A stretch of DNA of 64,000 nt from Clitopilus passeckerianus (Eukaryota; Basidiomycota; Agaricomycetes; Agaricales; Entolomataceae). A model generated the notes under the pieces. It saw only the letters and a list, made by a program, of their open reading frames with translations. It was not told the origin of the DNA and searched no databases. The DNA lies in the NCBI GenBank assembly GCA_944990035.1, contig CALYLX010000096.1, positions 62,001 to 126,000 of the forward strand, written 5' to 3'. The translations under genes were made by a program, and so were the position numbers. This document shows positions 57,823 to 64,000 of the stretch, piece after piece (positions within the stretch are counted from its first letter, which is position 1; each line of letters begins with the position of its first letter).

Positions 57823-59502
57823 TCATGACTCGACCTTAACCCTACATGACGCATGATCGTTCATCGGTAGAAAGGATTTGAGTGTTATTTCTACATCATT
57901 TTCGGCCTCGATTTCGTCAATCCTTGCAAGAAGGCGATTCATGTAGCCTAAATTCACCAGGCTGTCGTAAACCTCGTAAACAACCTTGCAAATTTTGCTG
58001 CCAGGACTCGACCCATTGAATCGAGGCTTGAGTAGGATGAGGGCCCCAAGTGCGATATTTGTCGGAAAATGGAGCGTTTCTATGGCAGGAAGAAGCTCTC
58101 CATTTCCTATCATGGTCAAGGTGTGGGAATTGAGGAGCGTGATTGTTTCAAAGGTTTTGACCGACTTCAAGTGTTCCACGAGTCGGTAGAAACTTTGACG
58201 AGTGATACGCAACGGGACGTACTCCGTGGCCTTTTCCTTGAACACTTCGAGCTGACAATTGGAAGCCTCGAGAAATTCGATCACACCCTCTACTTGGAGA
58301 TGGACACATTCGAGAGTCAGCGAGCTGAGGGAAGGCGTAATGAAGTGTGTAAGGGGAAATACATCTTTAGACGAGAGTGACAGGGAATTCAATGCAGGGA
58401 GAAATATGGGGTTGTAGACTTCCGAGTCGAGTGGATGTTCCTCGAGGCCGGGGAGAAGTTCTAGTGTTAGGTCTCGAAGGCTAACACACTTCCTGAGGGC
58501 AGAAGTCACCTCCTTCCATTGAAGCCTTGGTTGACCTTCAATCTCTGTGTGGGACAGTTCAAGGCGGGAGAGTCTGAACCACGGCAGGGTCAGTCTAAGG
58601 TAGAATTCGATCGTCGGGCTGTCTCCGACGAGTTTAAGGTTGCGAAGTTGAGAGAGCCCCTCAAATGTCTTCGCGTATTCGTCTTCCGAATATTGGGAAA
58701 AGACTCCAGTTTCGGGCGTGGTATGGCGCAGGTGTAACGACAAGGTGTTCAGTGCGCTCATCTGCACTTCGGCGCGATGAAGGGTGTTGAGACACGGGGT
58801 GTATGACTGGGGCAAGTCATAGGTCAGGCTCGCTAATCGGCCCAGACATGGAGCAACCAGGTGTTTGAAAGCATGATGCACAAGCTCTGTGGCCTGAGGC
58901 TGGACCGAGGAGATCACCACACTGATGCGAACATTACCAGTTGTGGGGAGAAGTTGGCTGGCATTCTTTAATCGTCGAAGCCAGCGCTTGCCAACCAACT
59001 TCCGCGGCTTATTATTTATTGACTCAAGCTCTTTCCACTCGACGGTTATGGCGTTCCACAGATGCAAACAGTCGAGAGCCGCTTGCCTCCATGAAGAGCA
59101 GACATGGCGGACATTCCATGGTGAGAGGTCGGGATGGAGATGGCCCGGAAATTGGAGGCCCTTGTATTCCGGAAATTGCGACCATTGGGCGAATTCGAAG
59201 ATTAGTCGAAGTGCATCTAACGGAAGACGCTTTTGGGGTGATATGGCGGTCTGGAGACGCTCCAGTTGAACGTAGTGGCTTTGCCGAATGGCTTGGAGCC
59301 TAGCAATCTCCTCATCAAGTGCATCAACCTTTTTTTCAACTTCGAAGATTGCTACTTTGACCGCTGCGTGGCCTTCAGGAGGAAGAATCATCGTGTTTGA
59401 TTCTTCTGCTGATAATACTTGGGATGTGTGCCTCGAGGGAAGGTAACCATCCAAAAGCGACATTTTCAGGCTGGTTCGAGATCCATTCAAAATTGAACCC
59501 AT
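57823..59502 (-). CDS. F-box-like protein, 559 aa, single exon
   Basis: Mushroom-type F-box protein. After an N-terminal leader comes a short coiled coil (VEKKVDALDEEIARLQAIR, about residues 53-71), the F-box (KRLPLDALRLIFEFA, about 92-106), the WNVRHVCSSWRQAALDCLHLW segment, then leucine-rich segments (LSQLRNLKLVGDSPTIEF; SLRDLTLELLPGLE). This coiled-coil/F-box/LRR-like order is shared with the two genes to the right. Intact. Predicted SCF ubiquitin-ligase adaptor with unknown target. Confidence 0.88.
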   Translation of the reverse strand: MGSILNGSRTSLKMSLLDGYLPSRHTSQVLSAEESNTMILPPEGHAAVKVAIFEVEKKVDALDEEIARLQAIRQSHYVQLERLQTAISPQKRLPLDALRLIFEFAQWSQFPEYKGLQFPGHLHPDLSPWNVRHVCSSWRQAALDCLHLWNAITVEWKELESINNKPRKLVGKRWLRRLKNASQLLPTTGNVRISVVISSVQPQATELVHHAFKHLVAPCLGRLASLTYDLPQSYTPCLNTLHRAEVQMSALNTLSLHLRHTTPETGVFSQYSEDEYAKTFEGLSQLRNLKLVGDSPTIEFYLRLTLPWFRLSRLELSHTEIEGQPRLQWKEVTSALRKCVSLRDLTLELLPGLEEHPLDSEVYNPIFLPALNSLSLSSKDVFPLTHFITPSLSSLTLECVHLQVEGVIEFLEASNCQLEVFKEKATEYVPLRITRQSFYRLVEHLKSVKTFETITLLNSHTLTMIGNGELLPAIETLHFPTNIALGALILLKPRFNGSSPGSKICKVVYEVYDSLVNLGYMNRLLARIDEIEAENDVEITLKSFLPMNDHASCRVKVES

Positions 59503-60024
59503 GAAATATAGAGCTTCTCACCTTCAAGAGGTAGCAAGGCTGGCCACGATGTATTTGAAGGCCCCTCGACGGTTGAAACGATCGGCCACTGCCGCCAGCC
59601 TTGTGGCCACAAACCATGACACGGATGACACGGAGCGGACAAACACGGACAAAGAACGCGTCGACCAATATGGACGCACCCCTGCTGCCAGTGCGCATCC
59701 TCCATGATGAACCTTCTGGAAGAAATGCCTCTTTCCCTTGTTGCATTCTAAACATGACTCTACACAATGGGCCTACATTTCAGCTTCAAACTCATTTACG
59801 TAAAGCGAGCCTCCTCAATGCTTCACCCAAGTTCATTGGAAAGCTATTTGGATCTGTTTGGCCAGCTAATACGAATTTGGAAATTTATGAACTCAGACAA
59901 CCGCCACCGTCTCCGCCCCAGATACCAATTTCCTCTTTTCTGCAGGCTATCTAAAGCCCCGACCTCAGCTAACTTATAGCGTGCTATATCTCGTTTAAAC
60001 CCCACAAATTCGACATTCACACCA
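59503..60024. other. divergent promoter region between two F-box genes
   Basis: About 520 bases between divergently oriented paralogs. A small frame at 59375-59767 on the minus strand overlaps the gene's 5' end and is not supported. Nothing else recognised. Confidence 0.4.
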
Positions 60025-61728
60025 ATGGACCGTCAGCAATGGCATATGTATGCCCGGCATCTTGAACGCACCATTGATCCTTGTCCCAACCAGGACATCT
60101 GCAGGATTCAACAATCAACGGCATGGTCCAACACAACTGTACCGCCCGAACCTGAACGAACACTGCTGAAAAACGACATAGACAAGACAGAAGCCGAAAT
60201 TGACGCCCTCGACGACGAAATTACTCGTCTAAATCGCAATCAGGAACGGAAAGGGTGCCAGGGTCTATATCCTACGAACCGCCGTTGCACCCCACAAGAA
60301 CCTCACTACGGAAATTCTAAGGTTGATTTTCGAACACACCCTTTCCACATCAGGATCCAATAGCAGTGCTCTTGCCATTCCAAGTGGGCTTTCGCGTCGA
60401 GCAAGCCCGTGGAACCTCCGCCAAATTTGCTCTACCTGGCGAAGGGTTGCACTGCAAACTCCTAAGCTGTGGAACAATATCCTTATCTCGTATAAGAGGG
60501 ATCCGATGGGAGCAAATAAGTTCAAGAAGTATCTAGATATCGCGAAAAACATCCTTCCACTCTCTGGACGTATTCATTTTGAGCTGTCGTTGGATGACGC
60601 TGGCTCTCCGTATCAAAACGTATCACTTATTTCCTGAAGCACCTCGGTCAGAAAAATTGTTCCCGCCTCTCATCCCTTAGTTTGCGAGTTCACTGCGGCT
60701 ATGAGGCGTTCCAGACACTTTATAAGGATGCTGAACCGAACCAGTGGACTCTACCCTCACTTGAGTCCATCCATTTGGTCTGCGATGCAGATTTACCTAT
60801 AGCCGTTGACGAATTCCAGATCGGTGATTTCACGGACGCCGACCTCGATTTCTTCGAAGCAGCCGAACAACTCGGCAGCTATCGATTTGTGGGCGACAGC
60901 TCGGTAATGACCAATGCTTTCCAGCTCATAGAAACTCCGTGGGCTACGAGCAGAATCACAATCCTTGAGCTAGGTTACCAACCCATCGCTCCCCATGCAC
61001 CCGACGTTATGTTAACTCCTTGGACGGACTTCTGTCGTGCCCTTGCGGGAAGTACAAATCTCAAAACGCTCAGCCTTCGGCTCGCTCTTGGTCTTGACAA
61101 TACACACTCGGAATCGAAGCACATCAAACTCCCAGAGCTTACCTCTCTTACCATATGCACTGAAACCTTCCCATTCGTGTTCAATTCCTTCACCCTTCCC
61201 GCCCTTTCCCACCTCACATATCGATCGGGGGTCGAGTTCGGTATTGACGAGTTGATTGACCTCCTAAAACGCTCCCAATGCACCTTGGATAGTTTCGTCG
61301 AAGAAGGCCGTCCAGAGAAGGGAATGCCGACACCGATTGGACGAATGAAGTGGGTCGAACTTGTTCGGCTCTTGGACTCGGTCAAGGAGGTGAAGACAGA
61401 CACAGTCTTCGACGACGTTGACATGGCCCAACTCGGCGTTGGGGAAATCTGGCCATCCGCCGAGAGAATTACAGTACCCATCGAGGAACCGTTTACCGTT
61501 TTCGAGAAACTGGAAAGTCGGATTGTGGGATCTGGTGGAAGGGGCCAGCCGAGTAAGCTTAAGGGCGTCTGCATCAGGTACGGTCAGAATGTTCGCTGGT
61601 GGCACTGGAAATATAAGGCGGAGCTCCGCGAACTCGGCCAAAGCAAGGTTGCAGCCGAGCAGCATGGATCTGAAATTCAGTACGTTGAAACTCTGACAAA
61701 AGAGAGGACGAGGAGGAGAATTATTTAA
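60025..61728 (+). pseudogene. F-box-like gene broken by two single-base frameshifts
   Basis: Close paralog of the intact minus-strand gene at 62177-63868. Frame 1 from the ATG at 60025 covers the leader and coiled coil (IDKTEAEIDALDDEITRLN). At 60250-60256 (AAAGGG run) one extra base moves the family sequence to the next frame (VAPHKNLTTEILRLIFEHT, WNLRQICSTWRRVALQT). At 60617-60619 one base is missing and the frame moves again (FLKHLGQKNCSRLSSLSL), then stays open to 61728 with the shared C-terminal RTRRRII. No introns are needed, as the paralog is continuous across both sites. Recent inactivation or sequence errors. Confidence 0.75.
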
Positions 61729-62176
61729 TCTTAATCTAAGGACTCGGAGAAGTCCTGCTTAAAGTTATTTATACCATAAACCTAATCACCATCATCACTG
61801 CCCTTCCCCGTGGTTAGCAGGACTCTCTGTGCCTATCGTCTATGTCAATTCAACTAGGAGATGGTTCACCAATCCCATCTACGGGAGAAGGTACCAACTG
61901 TCACGGACGTAATTGATCGATGCTTCGAGTTGGCCAATCTCCAGCTTCCTATGAATGTAGGCCGCCTCCTGATTTCAGTCAGCTCCAGAACTTCCGTTCT
62001 GTGCAGAATGACGAAAATATGGTCAGTGCAGCAAGAGTACGAAAATATGGTCAGTGCAGCAAGAGTACGAAAATATGGTCAGTGCAGCAAGAGTACGAAA
62101 GCACTGGTTGCGATTATACAACGAAGGATCTAAGATACTTAACATACGTATTAAAGTAAAGGTCTAAAATTCAAAA
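61729..62176. other. spacer between convergent F-box paralogs
   Basis: About 450 bases between two convergent stop codons. It holds the 28-nt tandem repeat listed separately; otherwise no gene seen. Confidence 0.5.
62011..62100. repeat. 28-nt tandem repeat, about 3.2 copies
   Basis: Three perfect 28-base units at 62011-62038, 62039-62066 and 62067-62094, plus six bases of a fourth. Each unit starts ACGAAAATATGG and ends GCAAGAGT. It lies in the spacer between two convergent F-box paralogs, so it would fall in 3' untranslated sequence. Confidence 0.95.
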
Positions 62177-63868
62177 CTAAATAACCCTTCTCCTAGGCTT
62201 GTCATAATCTATTGGTTTGAACTGTATTACAGACCCGCACTGCTCGGCCATCGCTTTGATTTCCTTGAATGATGGAAGTTGTGCCATCTTCTCCCAATAC
62301 TGGTCCCTGCTAAAGTGGATGCAAACCCGTCGGAGCTTGTTTGGGCCTCTTTTAGTACCAAACCCGACAACCCTGCTTGCGATCTTGGCAAAGGTACCCA
62401 CTATGTCGTCAACGGGAATATCCAGGATTTCGACGCAGGGCAAAATTTCACCGAGTCCGAGGCGGGCCATATCAGGCTTCTTGAAGATCGTATCTGTCCG
62501 TAGCTCCTGCACTGAACGTAGTAGCCTGACGAGTTCATCCCATTCCGCTCGCTTGACGGGTACAGCGTTCGGAACGGGCTTCTTCGGGCGGCTTTCTTCG
62601 ATAAAAGTCTTCAACTCGCACTTGGAGCGTTTGATGAGCTTGACCATTTCCAGAATGTGAAAGCTAGATCCAGCTCGGTACGTGAAGTGGGATAGCTTGG
62701 GGAGTGTGAAGGAGTCCAAGACGGAGATCGGGGTGAACAGTGTCAGGGAGGTGAGTTCTGGGAGCGTAACGTGCTCTGCTTCGATCGATTGATCGATTGG
62801 GCCGCAGAGCCTGAGAGTCAGCTCGGTGAGCTTGGTAGACCTGCGGAGGACACTGCAAAACTGAGCCCAGGTGATTGAGGTCTCGATGGGTGAATTAGGG
62901 AAAACGGTGCGGTAGTCGATATTGAGGGAAGTGAGTCTACTGGACGCCCATGGGGACGCTATGAATTGAAAGGCATATGTCATCACGGGGGCGTCGCCCA
63001 ACAATTGAATATTCTTGAGGCGACCGGCTTTTTCCAATCTGTGAGGGTCGGAAAAGATGTAATCTGCATCCTCAAGCTCTTCTTGCACTGCATCTTCGCG
63101 TGCTTCGCAGATCAGGAGGAGGGTTTCTAATGATGGAAGGTCGAGGAGACCATCTTCCATGTATAGGGCTTCGAAGGCTGAGTAGCAACCGCAACGAGCT
63201 TTCAGCTTCAATGAAGCTACCTGTAAACGGCGGGGGACGACTAGGTGGAGAAAGAAGCGATGAATGAGGTCGATGGTATTGAGAGTCCCGTCCTGGACTG
63301 ATAGTTCAAGATGGATTGGTCCAATGCGAGGAAGGAGCTCGCTCGCTATATCCAAATTTCTAGTAAATGCTGTCCCTTTCGGATCGATTTTGCCAGACTG
63401 AATAATGCGGATTTTGTTCCAAAGGGCGATATGTGATACCGCCACCTTCCGCCATGTGGAGCATACTTGGCGGAGATTCCAAGGGCTGGTGCGATGGGTG
63501 AGGCCGCCTGGGAGGTGAAGGGCTTTTCGACTCGATTCTTCAGTCGAAAGGGTGAATCCGAAAATCATGCGGAGCACCTCGGTCGGAAGCTTCTTGTGAG
63601 GTGCAATGACAATTTGCAAAACATCAACCTTTGCAAGTTTGCTATTCCTGATAGCGTGTAACCGGGCGAGTTCTTCGTCGAGTACGTCGATTTCTTGGTT
63701 GGTTTTGTCTATCTCGTTCACCACAATTTGGTGATCAATGGCGGACACAAGAATGGTATTTGACCCTCCCGCCAAGTGATGAATACTGCCGATGTCATGG
63801 GTTTCGTAAGGGTCGCGTAGATGTGAGGTCTCCATTCCGAGAAACATTTGGGTGCTGTCTGGTGGCAA
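62177..63868 (-). CDS. F-box-like protein, 563 aa, single exon
   Basis: Intact paralog of the frameshifted gene at 60025-61728, in a tail-to-tail arrangement with it. Leader, coiled coil (IDKTNQEIDVLDEELARLH, about residues 53-71), F-box (KKLPTEVLRMIFGFTL, about 91-106), the WNLRQVCSTWRKVAVSHIALW segment, then leucine-rich segments (LPSLETLLLICEA; STKLTELTLRLCGP). It ends PRRRVI, like its partner. Probable SCF adaptor; target unknown. Confidence 0.88.
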   Translation of the reverse strand: MPPDSTQMFLGMETSHLRDPYETHDIGSIHHLAGGSNTILVSAIDHQIVVNEIDKTNQEIDVLDEELARLHAIRNSKLAKVDVLQIVIAPHKKLPTEVLRMIFGFTLSTEESSRKALHLPGGLTHRTSPWNLRQVCSTWRKVAVSHIALWNKIRIIQSGKIDPKGTAFTRNLDIASELLPRIGPIHLELSVQDGTLNTIDLIHRFFLHLVVPRRLQVASLKLKARCGCYSAFEALYMEDGLLDLPSLETLLLICEAREDAVQEELEDADYIFSDPHRLEKAGRLKNIQLLGDAPVMTYAFQFIASPWASSRLTSLNIDYRTVFPNSPIETSITWAQFCSVLRRSTKLTELTLRLCGPIDQSIEAEHVTLPELTSLTLFTPISVLDSFTLPKLSHFTYRAGSSFHILEMVKLIKRSKCELKTFIEESRPKKPVPNAVPVKRAEWDELVRLLRSVQELRTDTIFKKPDMARLGLGEILPCVEILDIPVDDIVGTFAKIASRVVGFGTKRGPNKLRRVCIHFSRDQYWEKMAQLPSFKEIKAMAEQCGSVIQFKPIDYDKPRRRVI

Positions 63869-64000
63869 AATCTGCGTAGAACCGGTGGCAGCAAAGGAGC
63901 TATGGTATGCGTAGTCGTGGGGGTCGGAGAATAAGAGGGAGAAGAGCCAGAGAAAATTGTCGTTGCTTCCAAGGCACGGCCTTCAAGCCGTCATGGTGCA
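63869..64000. other. 5' flank of the last F-box gene
   Basis: The remaining 132 bases are the upstream region of the gene starting at 63868. Nothing specific was recognised before the window ends. Confidence 0.4.

Noticed and set aside
60975..61574. 199-codon minus-strand open frame
   Set aside because: Antisense to conserved F-box family sequence; no domain.
62011..62100. Repeat array considered as CRISPR
   Set aside because: Units are directly contiguous with no spacers, and the genome is fungal.

Overview
The window is nuclear DNA of a filamentous fungus, almost certainly an Agaricomycete basidiomycete. Genes are dense and split by many 46-70 nt GT-AG introns with CTAAC/CTGAC-type branch sites. 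There is a GH7 cellobiohydrolase with a fungal CBM1 domain, a PDR-type ABC transporter and a PMA1-type proton pump. The rest is dominated by expanded F-box-like families, which is typical of mushroom-forming fungi. I see no bacterial, viral, CRISPR or transposase signal. All spliced models were built by eye; those called strong have intact reading frames after splicing.

Layout. 1-6248: a tandem F-box cluster (the 3' tip of one gene at the left edge, two plus-strand genes, one minus-strand gene). 6748-11620: cohesin SMC1 in 22 exons. 12066-13994: a cytochrome P450. 14171-15847 (minus): the secreted cellobiohydrolase. 18462-19476: an uncharacterised tail-anchored protein. 19780-21030 (minus): a protein with a helical-bundle domain resembling the MLKL/HeLo-like N-terminal domains of fungal NLR and cell-death proteins. 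23652-24502 and 24842-25597: two small tandem paralogs. 25682-29683 (minus): a DHTKD1-like 2-oxoadipate dehydrogenase E1 in 21 exons, one of them only 6 nt. 31076-36071: three tandem F-box-like genes, followed by a decayed minus-strand relative. 37568-39774: an amidase. 40000-45763 (minus): the ABC transporter. 49502-52834 (minus): the H+-ATPase. 52835-57822: a mostly relic region. 57823-63868: three further F-box genes, one broken by two frameshifts. 15848-18461 and 45764-49501 are long stretches without a recognisable gene.

The most interesting region is 19.8-25.6 kb. The helical-bundle protein and both small paralogs end in the same three-exon tail. All tail introns are phase 1, the middle exon is exactly 72 nt in all three genes, and the encoded peptide is a beta-prone, Gly/Asn/Thr-rich repeat resembling haemagglutinin-type beta-solenoid repeats. 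A membrane-active-type helical domain and stand-alone proteins sharing a beta-structured tail is the architecture expected of an amyloid- or solenoid-templated signalling (cell-death or self-recognition) module. That function is inference; the shared exon structure is seen directly.

The housekeeping and secreted genes act independently: cohesion (SMC1), xenobiotic or secondary oxidation (P450), cellulose attack outside the cell (GH7), lysine/tryptophan catabolism in mitochondria (DHTKD1), drug export (ABC), membrane energisation (PMA1) and amide hydrolysis (amidase). The F-box families are probably substrate adaptors for SCF ubiquitin ligases and show active birth and death: tandem copies, single-base frameshifts and eroded relics.
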